From positions 1-64,000 of the forward strand of contig CACZFO010000004.1 in the NCBI GenBank assembly GCA_902780455.1: DNA of 64,000 bases, read 5' to 3'. The notes beneath the pieces are model-generated. The model was given only the letters and a program-made list of their open reading frames with translations. It had not been told where the DNA came from and did not search any database. The DNA comes from an uncultured Bacteroidia bacterium. GTDB taxonomy: Bacteria > Bacteroidota > Bacteroidia > Bacteroidales > UBA932. This document shows positions 7,774 through 17,345 of the stretch, piece after piece. Within the stretch, counting starts at the first letter, position 1. Every line of letters starts with the position of its first letter. The position numbers and the translations under genes were made by a program.

Positions 7774-7811
7774 AAAAAAACGGGTGGGATTTGCGTCCCA
7801 CCCGTTTTTTT
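7774..7811 (-). terminator. Strong terminator of the lipoprotein gene at 7884-10085
   Basis: CGGGTGGGA, a 6-base loop and TCCCACCCG form a 9-bp GC-rich stem with seven A on one side and seven T on the other, so it can work in both directions. Confidence 0.9.
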
Positions 7812-7883
7812 AAAAAGGTGTATTCTTCAAAGATTATCGCATATTCTGCGTTCAGGCTCTTATCGAACAGGGATCTTCCCTTT

Positions 7884-10085
7884 TTATTCGTATTCAACTT
7901 GAACGGCGGTAATCCTTACCTGTCCGCTTGTACCCGAACCAGTGTTGCCGACAGTAAAGGTCTTTGATGTGCCAGACAAATCAACTTTTGTTCCAGAGGC
8001 AATTACAGTGCTGCCATCCTTAAGCGCTCCACTATTAGTTGTACTGAAGGTAAATGTTACAGCCTTCAGGGTATGTCCAGCCGATACAGAGATTGTTACA
8101 TCAGCGCCCTTATTCTGATAAAGCCTCCACTGAGTATCGGTGGTTCCCCAGAATGATCCGCAGTTTGCAGCTCCGGAAGTGGACATAGTAACATGGCTGT
8201 TCAAAGTCAGGGTAGGATAACATGTTACGTCGTTTCCGGCAGAAATCGTGCAATTGTTGACAGTTGCATAATCTTGCATTGTCATCGATAAGACCAGCGT
8301 TGATGATGAAATAAATTCTGCAGCAATGGTTACATCTTCAGCACCCATGGTAAATGAGGTGGTAGCCTTAGTGGCATCACCAGGAGTTGATCCGGTTACA
8401 GTCCATTTGTTGAACTTGAAGCCAGATGCCGGAGTTGCCTGAATAGTAACAACTTCGCCTTCCATAACCTCATCGCCGGATTTGATTTCAGTACTGCTGT
8501 TGCTAGCATAGCATACATAGAAAGTACCACCTGTTGCAGGCTGGGTGTAAGTTACTTTGTGCTTGGTGGCAGTGTGGGTAAATTCAATGTCTGCAACTTT
8601 CCAGGCTTTGATCTGGTCATTGCCACTGAAGTTAGCAATGGTTCCGACAACTGAAGTTATGACATCCCCAACAGCTAAGCCGGAAACGGCGGCTGCTGCA
8701 GAATAAACCACATAGGTATTGGAACCTTTCTTCACGGTTATGTTTTTGCCGTTAATTGCCGTAACCTCAAGGCCTTCAGTTACCTTTACATAAGCGTTCT
8801 GCCAAGTCTCCAGATTACCTACAAGATCAGCCAAAGTAACGGTTTGAGGTTCTACTACAGCTCCTCCTCCTGATACCGTTGCATTGAATGCTGTAACTTC
8901 ACTGCAATTGTTGAAGGTAGTAAGTGTAACGTTTACATCTCCATTGATTGTCTGACCCTGCTTCAATGTCATTCCACCTCCGTTCAAGTAGTAAAGAACA
9001 GAACCGGTAGCGTCTTTTATAACAGCGTTCTTTTCGTCAGGAACAAATGAAACAACGGCATTGGTAAGCTTACCTATGTGAGATGTGGGGGTAGAAGTTT
9101 TCAGTGCATTGAGCTCAGCGACGGTGGTAAAGTCGTAGGTAACTTCTGACTTGTCGTAAGTGAAGTTGATGGTCTTAACCTTGCCGGCAGCAAAGGTGTA
9201 GTTCTTGTCTGCTGAAATGACCTTTTCCTGCTCGCCTTTGCTGGCGGTTACAGAAACCGTGAAGTCATCTCCTTCGTTAACTGTGAAAGGCTTTATCGCA
9301 AGATAGAACGTAGCTGACTCTCCGGCTGCAATAGCCTCTCCGTCTGTTACTTCCAAATTTGCTGTATTACTTACTCGAGCACTCTCAGGTGGTGCATAAG
9401 GAGTAAAGACCGGATTGTGAGGATTGGTAAAATCAATGTAATACTGACCTACGATGTCCTCTCCGTCTGTTGTAATGGAAACCCTGGTGACAGTTATAGG
9501 ATCTGCCTTCAATCCGTTGGTAACCTTCACGGCAACGAGAGAAGACAGATGCCTCATGTAAATCACTGGCTTTTCTGTCCCAGCTACCTTTTCCATAACG
9601 CCTGCAATAGGATAATTTGTTCCTGCGATGTGCTCGGTGCTGTTATTTCCTTTCTGGATCTGAGCCCTGTCTGAACGCCCGCCTACATAAGTATAACCGG
9701 CTGAAGTGCTTTCAGGATCAGTTTTCTGGCTGACATAAGGATAAAAAGCGTACCAGCTATATGCGCCTTCAGGATCCAGCTCCTCTCCGAGTTCACCGGT
9801 AAAAGTTGCCGTTGCTCCTGCTGCAGCAGTGGTAAACTTACCGTCATTTACATACTCATAAGCAGTTCCGCCCAATTTTACATGGAAGAGGTTGATAGCG
9901 TCATTGGCTGACCACAGGGTGGACACGCCCTCGTTGGTAGTCTTGGTTGATACTCCGGAAAGGGTAACGGAAAAGTCCTTCTTCTTAACCTCAGGCATCC
10001 CCTCGTCACTCTTTGAACATCCGGTAAAAGCAATGGCAGCTACTGCCAAAGCACTCAAAATGTAAGATTTGAAATTCTTTGTCAT
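7884..10085 (-). CDS. Modular surface lipoprotein with fimbrillin-like N-terminus and InlB-type repeat
   Basis: 733 residues with a signal peptide ending AFTGC (lipidation at Cys23). The N-terminal ~300 residues resemble fimbrillin-like proteins (LSGVSTKTTNEGVSTLWSAN; YPIAGVMEK). OB-like modules (TVAELNALKTSTPTSHIGKL; LADLVGNLETWQNAYVKV), a divergent InlB B-repeat (EVVTIQATPASGFKFNKWTV) and a C-terminal beta-sandwich ending ITAVQVEYE follow. The middle modules are close in sequence to those of the 2474-5065 protein, while the N-terminus and tail differ, which suggests module exchange. It is preceded by a 50-residue acidic peptide (12-base gap) and followed by a strong terminator and an orphan spare C-terminal cassette. 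Surface location is inferred from the lipobox; the ligand is unknown. Confidence 0.8.
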   Translation of the reverse strand: MTKNFKSYILSALAVAAIAFTGCSKSDEGMPEVKKKDFSVTLSGVSTKTTNEGVSTLWSANDAINLFHVKLGGTAYEYVNDGKFTTAAAGATATFTGELGEELDPEGAYSWYAFYPYVSQKTDPESTSAGYTYVGGRSDRAQIQKGNNSTEHIAGTNYPIAGVMEKVAGTEKPVIYMRHLSSLVAVKVTNGLKADPITVTRVSITTDGEDIVGQYYIDFTNPHNPVFTPYAPPESARVSNTANLEVTDGEAIAAGESATFYLAIKPFTVNEGDDFTVSVTASKGEQEKVISADKNYTFAAGKVKTINFTYDKSEVTYDFTTVAELNALKTSTPTSHIGKLTNAVVSFVPDEKNAVIKDATGSVLYYLNGGGMTLKQGQTINGDVNVTLTTFNNCSEVTAFNATVSGGGAVVEPQTVTLADLVGNLETWQNAYVKVTEGLEVTAINGKNITVKKGSNTYVVYSAAAAVSGLAVGDVITSVVGTIANFSGNDQIKAWKVADIEFTHTATKHKVTYTQPATGGTFYVCYASNSSTEIKSGDEVMEGEVVTIQATPASGFKFNKWTVTGSTPGDATKATTSFTMGAEDVTIAAEFISSSTLVLSMTMQDYATVNNCTISAGNDVTCYPTLTLNSHVTMSTSGAANCGSFWGTTDTQWRLYQNKGADVTISVSAGHTLKAVTFTFSTTNSGALKDGSTVIASGTKVDLSGTSKTFTVGNTGSGTSGQVRITAVQVEYE

Positions 10086-10097
10086 AACTGCTGATTT

Positions 10098-10250
10098 TTA
10101 GATAGTGATAGGATCTTCATCATCTTCCCAGTCAGCGATGTCACCATCTCCGCTGGCACAAATGATACCCTCAGATTCGAGGTCCAGGAACTCAATTACA
10201 GGAGTCTGATAGAACTCCTTTGTTTCTTGAACTTTAAAGAGTTGTTTCAT
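10098..10250 (-). CDS. Small acidic-tailed peptide upstream of a lipoprotein (copy C)
   Basis: 50 residues, starting MKQLFKVQETKEFYQTP. The start at 10250 is preferred over the upstream 10301 because it begins like its relatives. Pattern: YQTP, alternating hydrophobic EFLDLESEGI, a Cys-Ala-Ser-Gly turn (ICASG), then a highly acidic tail (DGDIADWEDDEDP). Short ORFs with an LESEGI-CASG core and acidic tail are frequent in Bacteroidales genomes beside fimbrillin-type genes, but I know of no assigned function. The lipoprotein starts 12 bases downstream. The promoter box TAACTTTG is at 10317-10310. Confidence 0.65.
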   Translation of the reverse strand: MKQLFKVQETKEFYQTPVIEFLDLESEGIICASGDGDIADWEDDEDPITI

Positions 10251-10309
10251 AATATATGATATTTGCAAATATTCAAACGCGCTCTCTGAACAACTATCCA
10301 TAGAGCCCC

Positions 10310-10317
10310 CAAAGTTA
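10310..10317 (-). promoter_or_regulatory. Promoter -7 box of peptide/lipoprotein locus C
   Basis: TAACTTTG on the minus strand within TTCATAACTTTGG, the same 13 bases as at locus B (5314-5326). The leader is about 55 bases. Confidence 0.5.
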
Positions 10318-10332
10318 TGAAATAAAATAATA

Positions 10333-10373
10333 CTCGGCGAAGATTTTTTTAAGAAATTGTCAAAATCGCCGAG
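10333..10373 (-). terminator. Terminator of the guaB-envelope operon
   Basis: CTCGGCGA and TCGCCGAG arms surround an A/T-rich interior of 25 bases that can extend the stem. On the minus strand it is followed by TATTATTTTATTT. It lies just after the last gene of the operon (ends 10399) and just before the promoter of locus C. Confidence 0.6.
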
Positions 10374-10398
10374 AAATGATATCAGAAACGCACTTTGG

Positions 10399-10896
10399 TC
10401 AGAAGCAGTATATCACGATGTAGTACATCATGAATCCGCAGGCTATGAGCTTGAGGAGCGTGCCGCATACGAAGCCGGCAAAGGCTCCCAGGGCCGGAAC
10501 TATGCTCTGGCCGGCATTCTTGCCGGAAAAGGCAACTTCACAGATGAACGCTCCGAGCATAGGGCCTATGATGATGCCCAGCGGAGCAAAGAATAGTCCT
10601 ACCAATACCCCGGCAAGTGCACCTCTTGAGGCGTACTTGCTGCCTCCCGATGCCTTGGTAAGGTAAGACGGAACTATGTAGTCCAGGACTGTAACCGCTA
10701 TCATGATGCCGCACCAGATGAGCAGCAGGCGGGTGCTCATGGTATTGCCGGCGGAGTCTGTCCCCTTGCCCCAGAAGTAGAGGACCATCATGCCCACCCA
10801 GCTGATAGGAGGACCGGGTATGACTGGGAGCACGCATCCGATGATGCCCACTATGCCAAGAAAAATGGCGATTCCCACTATCACATAAGTCATCAT
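10399..10896 (-). CDS. DUF456 family membrane protein
   Basis: 165 residues, almost all hydrophobic. There are at least four membrane segments with the glycine-rich helical hairpins of DUF456: VGIIGCVLPVIPGPPISW near the N-terminus, and GALAGVLVGLFFAPLGIIIGP followed by GALGAFAGFVCGT-like repeats in the C-terminal half. The family is conserved in Bacteroidota and elsewhere and sits in the inner membrane, with no settled function. It is the last gene of a minus-strand operon, 8 bases after the gene at 10905-11852 and followed by a terminator. The alternative start (M1 or M2) changes nothing. Confidence 0.8.
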   Translation of the reverse strand: MMTYVIVGIAIFLGIVGIIGCVLPVIPGPPISWVGMMVLYFWGKGTDSAGNTMSTRLLLIWCGIMIAVTVLDYIVPSYLTKASGGSKYASRGALAGVLVGLFFAPLGIIIGPMLGAFICEVAFSGKNAGQSIVPALGAFAGFVCGTLLKLIACGFMMYYIVIYCF

Positions 10897-10904
10897 GGCA
10901 GTTG

Positions 10905-11852
10905 TCAGTCTCTTCCTTTGTACGGATATTCCTTAAGGTTGACGTTGCACCAGGCGTCTATCAGTTCATTGTCCTTGGACCTGAGGGCCTTTTTGTAGAG
11001 GTCGCGGATTACCTCCATGTAACTGAGGCTGCGGCCTTCCCTGAAGGAACTGGTGCCGATATCCTGGGTTATTCCCCAGCTGTAACACATCTCGCGGGTA
11101 GTTGAACAGATGCGGGCATAAGTTCCGGTGTAAGGCTTGAGGTCTGCATCGGTGAGGTCCAGATAGAACTGAAGCTGCTCCTCGGAGCATTCTGCCAGTT
11201 GCTCGTCTCCGGCCTTCATCTTTGGATCTGCAACATATACCGTAATGCCGTCTTTGAACACGTATGGCTCGTAGTAGCCTGCCGTGTACATGGCCTCATA
11301 GACAACTCCCCTGACTGCAAACTGGGCGCCGCTCTGCCAGCGTATGAACCTGAGCAGTGTATTGGTATACTGGTAATCGAGGCTTCCCACAGTCTTCCAG
11401 CAGGCGGAAATGGTCCAGTAAGCAAGCTGCTCGGCGGTAGGCATCAGAAGGTATACACGGCCTTTCTTCGGACGGCCGGTCTTTACGTCCTTGCCGGTGT
11501 AGTAGGTATATTCCTCTACCGGAAAGCCTTCCCAGCCGGGAACGTCGTAATGAGTGCCAACATGCTCGCCCTTCATGTATGCGGCCTTGAGCACGGTTTC
11601 GCAACGGGATATGAGAGTCTGGAGGCTGTCTTTGACATACCTTTTTACTGCCTTGTCCTTGAACGGATTCATCTTGCGGAGCTTTTCAACCTTTTCTCCG
11701 TTGGTTGCAAGAAGGTCTTTGCCCTGGGCTCCGAGGGGATTGGAGTTTGCCCAGAAAAAGACCAGGAGAACCGCCAGGCAAAGGGCTCCTGATATATTCC
11801 TGCCGTATTTAGCCCTGAACTTGCAGGACTCGCACATGTAACTCTTTGCCAT
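10905..11852 (-). CDS. Conserved hypothetical secreted or membrane-anchored protein
   Basis: 315 residues. A hydrophobic segment at about 20-37 (GALCLAVLLVFFWANS) follows a short Cys-containing cytoplasmic start (MCESCKF), suggesting a single membrane anchor or an uncleaved signal. The rest is soluble and rich in Tyr and Trp (WEGFPVEEYTYYTGKD; FIRWQSGAQFAVRGVVYE). No named domain is recognised. It lies 6 bases after the OstA-like gene and 8 bases before the DUF456 gene, so it may belong to the same envelope assembly function, but that rests only on position. Confidence 0.65.
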   Translation of the reverse strand: MAKSYMCESCKFRAKYGRNISGALCLAVLLVFFWANSNPLGAQGKDLLATNGEKVEKLRKMNPFKDKAVKRYVKDSLQTLISRCETVLKAAYMKGEHVGTHYDVPGWEGFPVEEYTYYTGKDVKTGRPKKGRVYLLMPTAEQLAYWTISACWKTVGSLDYQYTNTLLRFIRWQSGAQFAVRGVVYEAMYTAGYYEPYVFKDGITVYVADPKMKAGDEQLAECSEEQLQFYLDLTDADLKPYTGTYARICSTTREMCYSWGITQDIGTSSFREGRSLSYMEVIRDLYKKALRSKDNELIDAWCNVNLKEYPYKGRD

Positions 11853-11858
11853 ATCGTA

Positions 11859-14126
11859 TTATGATTCTTTCCTGTTGTAGATCATGACAGGGCCGTCTTT
11901 CTTCTCAGGTACGTCATGGGTATCATCCTCCATCTCCACCTGACGCCTGCCTTCTTCGTCCAAAGCCCTCCGGCGCATTTCATCGTCGTCTTTCCGCCTC
12001 TGCTTTTCAAGCTCTGCCTGATCCTCCTCCCTTATCTTGTTGGTGATGGATTTTGCAAGGGCGGTTATCTTGCTGTAAGACTCAGGGAAGAAGTCTTTGG
12101 TCTGGAAGAACCTAGGGAAAGGCTTGCGTCTGAGACTGCCCCTGGCCGTTGGTTTTACCTTCCTGGTAGTGAGTTCGCTGCGGCTGTGAGGCATCTCTTG
12201 GCTTCTCCAGTTGAAATCCCTGAGCCGCATCTTTTCCAGGGCCAGGCCGTAGGTAGGATGGACATCACTCTTGACATCCTGGATGTAGCGCACCCTCTCT
12301 ATGTTCTTGTTTACTATCTTGGCGGTCAGAAGCTTGCATTCCTTCTGGTTCATCAGGGTTACCGTGCTGTCTCTCTCAGCCAGGAAAATCATGGCCTGAG
12401 CTCCGCCCAGGGCATCAAAGCGGTAGACATCGTTGTCTTTGAAGTAAGCCACCATCTCCGTACTCTTGATCTGATGGAAATGGATGGAGTCTTCCTTGCT
12501 TATGATGAACGCGTTCTCTATGAGGTTAGCCTTGTGGATGGCATTGTTGCGTACGGAAAGCTGGATGCTGTCTGCGGTAAACTGGGTCTTCTCCTCGTTC
12601 CACAGAGCCGGATTGCGGTAGAAGCGGGCTATGCTGTCCAAGGTCGTGTATATCAACGAATCGCAGACTCCCCTGAGATCGCTCCTGAAGAGTTTTACCT
12701 TGTGGAAGACGCTCATGAATGTCACGGCCGTGCTGTCTACATGTGGTATGGAGTCTGCCGGAACAGCCAGGGAATCCCTTTGAAGGAAGGTTGAGTCTGC
12801 CGGAGATTTTGCATGGGTACTGTCAGCGCTCATGCGCTCCCTGTCCGGCTTGCCGTCGAGGCTCATGCGAGGTTTCCCCTGCCCGGACCCGTCAGGCTGA
12901 TTATCGGAATCCGGTTCCTTATTGCTCCGGGCATTCGGCGGAGGAAGGATCTTGCCGGCATTCTCCTTGTTGCGGCGGTAGGCGGCAAGGTATTCGCGGT
13001 TCTGGCGGTCTATGTCCACCATCGGGTCCAGGTCTGCCAGTTCCTTGCGGGCCTTGGCCCGGGCAACCTCGCTGCTGTCTACCTGGTACATCGGAACCTG
13101 CCACATCTTGAGCGTGTCGCCGCCAAGGAAGAGGGTGTCGCGCTTGTATATGGGTCGGTTCGTGAGTGAATCCACTCCCGACTTTTCCTCGGAGTACATT
13201 CCGGCTACGGCATTGTCCGTCATGTAAACCAGCATGGGGTTCTGGACATATACGCCTTTGTCTCCCATCATGATGGCAGACTGTGCCTGGTCCCTTACCT
13301 GGACATTGTCATAAAGCTCGGCATTGCCGGTCTCCCTGTGATAGTCTATCCACCCGGCCCAGAGTTCCTGGTCCTTGGTGGCTATGTAGTTGTCGGTCTT
13401 GAGTACCAGCAACTTATTCTTTACCGCATACTCGGCGTTGTTGGAAAAGAGGGTGTCCCTCCCCTTCCAGGCAACGGTGTTTTCTCCGAATATGGCAACT
13501 TCATGGTCGGAATGGTATTCAGCCATCTCGGAAGAAACGTAGATGGAGTCTGAATACATGTTCACGTCGTCGTTGAAAATGAACAGTTTCTCTGCGGCAT
13601 CATAAATACCCTCCAGGCCTTCAACTATATCGCCCTTGGAGGAACGCATGGCACCTCCGTTATAGAAAGTGGCTACGCTGTCCGCCGTGTTATAGTCCAG
13701 GAACTGGGTCTTTAGCTGGTCGCCCTTCTTGTTGTAGAGCTTTACTACGGTACCTCTGAACTGCACCAGGTTGTCATCTGCCAGATAAGTGGCAAACTCG
13801 CTTTCAAGATGGGTGTCCTGCTGGATTATCTGGACATTTCCCATTGCGTCTATGACGTTGGAATTCACGTCCCAGGCGGCACTGTCGCAGAGAAGGTAAG
13901 TATTGTTGTGAAGGAATCGGGCAGGACCTTTTACAATCCTGAAAGGAGCCCCTCCGATATCGGTGAGCTGGATGGCCTTGGCGGAAATCAGGCGGACCAG
14001 GGAGTCCTTGTCCTGGACCAGATCCTGAGCAGAGGCCTTGCCGCAGAACGCCGCAGAAAGAACCAAAGCCAGGCAGAGGAGGAATCCCCTGCGCATCTTG
14101 CCTTCAGTTCTCATCGCGACAGACAT
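11859..14126 (-). CDS. OstA/LptA-like envelope protein
   Basis: 755 residues. After a long-n-region signal peptide (LLCLALVLSAAFCGKASAQ) come repeated short beta strands typical of the OstA/LptA beta-jellyroll used in lipopolysaccharide transport across the periplasm (CDSAAWDVNSNVIDAMGNV; LESEFATYLADDNLVQFRG; GIYDAAEKLFIFNDDV). The central part (about 390-480) is low complexity (NKEPDSDNQPDGSGQGK; HAKSPADST), and the C-terminus is highly charged (KQRRKDDDEMRRR). Bacteroidota commonly carry such an OstA-like protein beside a SurA-like chaperone, as here (9-base gap). The start at 14126 fits the spacing; a later Met at 14096 would give a more typical signal peptide. Confidence 0.75.
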   Translation of the reverse strand: MSVAMRTEGKMRRGFLLCLALVLSAAFCGKASAQDLVQDKDSLVRLISAKAIQLTDIGGAPFRIVKGPARFLHNNTYLLCDSAAWDVNSNVIDAMGNVQIIQQDTHLESEFATYLADDNLVQFRGTVVKLYNKKGDQLKTQFLDYNTADSVATFYNGGAMRSSKGDIVEGLEGIYDAAEKLFIFNDDVNMYSDSIYVSSEMAEYHSDHEVAIFGENTVAWKGRDTLFSNNAEYAVKNKLLVLKTDNYIATKDQELWAGWIDYHRETGNAELYDNVQVRDQAQSAIMMGDKGVYVQNPMLVYMTDNAVAGMYSEEKSGVDSLTNRPIYKRDTLFLGGDTLKMWQVPMYQVDSSEVARAKARKELADLDPMVDIDRQNREYLAAYRRNKENAGKILPPPNARSNKEPDSDNQPDGSGQGKPRMSLDGKPDRERMSADSTHAKSPADSTFLQRDSLAVPADSIPHVDSTAVTFMSVFHKVKLFRSDLRGVCDSLIYTTLDSIARFYRNPALWNEEKTQFTADSIQLSVRNNAIHKANLIENAFIISKEDSIHFHQIKSTEMVAYFKDNDVYRFDALGGAQAMIFLAERDSTVTLMNQKECKLLTAKIVNKNIERVRYIQDVKSDVHPTYGLALEKMRLRDFNWRSQEMPHSRSELTTRKVKPTARGSLRRKPFPRFFQTKDFFPESYSKITALAKSITNKIREEDQAELEKQRRKDDDEMRRRALDEEGRRQVEMEDDTHDVPEKKDGPVMIYNRKES

Positions 14127-14135
14127 TGCTTAAGA

Positions 14136-15527
14136 TTATTTCTTGTCCTCGGCAGCCTTCAGCCAGCCGTCCATCTTGAACTGGCAGTCCCTGAACATCT
14201 CGTCTATGCGGATGAAGGTGGTCTTCTGCTTTTCCTGAACGAACTTCTTAATGGCTTCCTCCTGCTTGAGGCTCTGGGCATAGTTCTGGATGACTACAAA
14301 GTCCTTGTCTATGTCCGCCCTGTGGGAAGGAATTATCTCTTCCAGCTTGATTATCTTGAAGATCAGCTGTCCGTGACCCTCGTTGTCCTGGCTCTCGAAC
14401 GGAGCGGACACGTCACCTATCTTCATGTCCTTGAGGACTGCGTAGTCAGAAGGCTTGAGCTGGTCTTTCTCAAAGAAGATGCTGCCGGTGTTCTCATCTA
14501 CCATCTGCCCTCCGTTCAGCACAGACTTAGGGTCCTGGGAGTACATCATGGCAGCCTTGTCAAAAGTCAGGGAGTCTGAGAGGATGGCATTGCGGATGCT
14601 GTCCAGTCGGGTAATGCACCTCTGCCTTTCTTCGTAGGAGTAATTCGGCTTGAGGAGGATGTGGCGGGCATTGAACATGTCGCCGTTCTTCTCCACCATC
14701 TGGATCAGGTGGAATCCGTCCGGAGTCTCCACTATCTGGGAAATCTGTCCTTCCTTCAGGCTCACTGCAGCATCAGAGAATGCCGGCCAGAACATGGCCT
14801 TTGGAGCCATGCCCAGTTCACCGCCTCTCATTGCGGATTCCTTGTCGTCTGAGTACAGTGCAGCAAGAGAAGAGAACCTTTCACCGTTGAGGATCCTCTG
14901 GCGGAATTCCAGAAGCCTTTCCTTTACGGCCATTACGGCATCTTCCTTCTCAGGATAGAGAACGATGTGCCTCATGCGGTACTGGGTAGAAATCATAGGA
15001 AGGGAATCCTTGTCCACCTTCTTGTAGAAACGGCGCACCTCGCTTGGAGTGAGCTGAGGAACTTCATTAAGTATCTGCCTCTGTTCCTGCTGGATGAGAT
15101 TCTGTTCGCCGAGGATGGCCCTCCAGTCTTCCTTCAGCCTGAAAAGCGGCTTGCGGAAATAAGCCTCAGCCTGAGCCTCACCGCCCATACGGTAGAGGAC
15201 GTTGTCGACCCTCTCCTGAAGCTGTGCCTCAACCATGTCTGAACTTATGGTGAGGCTGTCCAGTTTGGCTTGGTTGAGGAAGAGCTTCTGCTGAAGGGTC
15301 TGCTCCAGAACCTCGCAGCGCATCTGCTTCTCTTCTTTCGGAGCCACGCCGCTGGCCAGCATAAGCTGAACCTGCTCTTCCAACTGGGAAAGAAGTATCG
15401 ACTCGTTTCCTATAAGGGCTACTGTCTTGTCTATCAGTCCGTTCTTGTAAACCTGAGCCTTTGATTCAGAAGCAAAAGCCAGGATAATCAATGCTGCAGC
15501 AACTGCAGAAATCTTTCTAAGGAACAT
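14136..15527 (-). CDS. SurA-like periplasmic peptidylprolyl isomerase
   Basis: 463 residues with a signal peptide (SAVAAALIILAFASESKAQ). The N-terminal alpha-helical chaperone region carries ALIGNESILLSQLEEQV. Two parvulin domains follow, seen as MRHIVLYPEKEDAV with GGELGMAPKAMFWPAF, and FNARHILLKPNYS with GGQMVDENTGSIFFEK. SurA-type proteins escort outer membrane proteins and LptD through the periplasm. Gene order guaB, this gene, OstA-like is shared with other Bacteroidales and supports an envelope-biogenesis role. It starts 51 bases after the guaB stop. Confidence 0.85.
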   Translation of the reverse strand: MFLRKISAVAAALIILAFASESKAQVYKNGLIDKTVALIGNESILLSQLEEQVQLMLASGVAPKEEKQMRCEVLEQTLQQKLFLNQAKLDSLTISSDMVEAQLQERVDNVLYRMGGEAQAEAYFRKPLFRLKEDWRAILGEQNLIQQEQRQILNEVPQLTPSEVRRFYKKVDKDSLPMISTQYRMRHIVLYPEKEDAVMAVKERLLEFRQRILNGERFSSLAALYSDDKESAMRGGELGMAPKAMFWPAFSDAAVSLKEGQISQIVETPDGFHLIQMVEKNGDMFNARHILLKPNYSYEERQRCITRLDSIRNAILSDSLTFDKAAMMYSQDPKSVLNGGQMVDENTGSIFFEKDQLKPSDYAVLKDMKIGDVSAPFESQDNEGHGQLIFKIIKLEEIIPSHRADIDKDFVVIQNYAQSLKQEEAIKKFVQEKQKTTFIRIDEMFRDCQFKMDGWLKAAEDKK

Positions 15528-15578
15528 CTGTTATCTGTTTTTTACTGTTTCAAATTACTGCCATTACCGGGAGTTTGT

Positions 15579-17114
<1,536 letters not shown>

Positions 17115-17221
17115 TCATTTTGGGTCAAAAGCCCAAAAACAACTTTCAGTTGAATACCAAAATCCGATTAAAACCAAACCCTCCGGACGACTCCCCCAGT
17201 CATAGATTCCCTTGCTTGACC

Positions 17222-17345
17222 CCAGGCCAGCGTTGCCTCAGCCCTCATAACTTGAGCCTGTTTTACCTAGACCGCATTGCTTGAGCCTGCTTTGCTTCAG
17301 CTCTCTTAACCTCAGCCAGCATAACTTGAGCCAGCTTAGCCAGCA
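17222..17345 (-). repeat. Degenerate 15-bp tandem repeat at the 3' end of the radical SAM gene
   Basis: On the minus strand about eight units follow the pattern CTGGCTSAAGYTAWG with period 15 (CTGGCTCAAGTTATG, CTGGCTGAGGTTAAG, CAGGCTCAAGCAATG and so on). The array begins in the last codons of the gene ending at 17336. In a frame shifted by one it would encode an Ala-rich helix (LAKLAQVMLAEVKRAEAKQ), but no start supports that. The rest of 17070-17222 between guaB and this array shows no gene. Confidence 0.7.

Noticed and set aside
6944..7897. The full 317-residue ORF as an intact gene
   Set aside because: Its first ~45 residues are the translation of a strong terminator hairpin, and it has no signal peptide; only the C-terminal module is credible.
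10357..10837. Several overlapping ORFs opposite the DUF456 gene
   Set aside because: Antisense shadows of a well-supported membrane protein.
17222..17345. Ala-rich helical peptide encoded by the 15-bp repeat
   Set aside because: No start codon context, and it is out of frame with the radical SAM gene; better explained as a decayed minisatellite.
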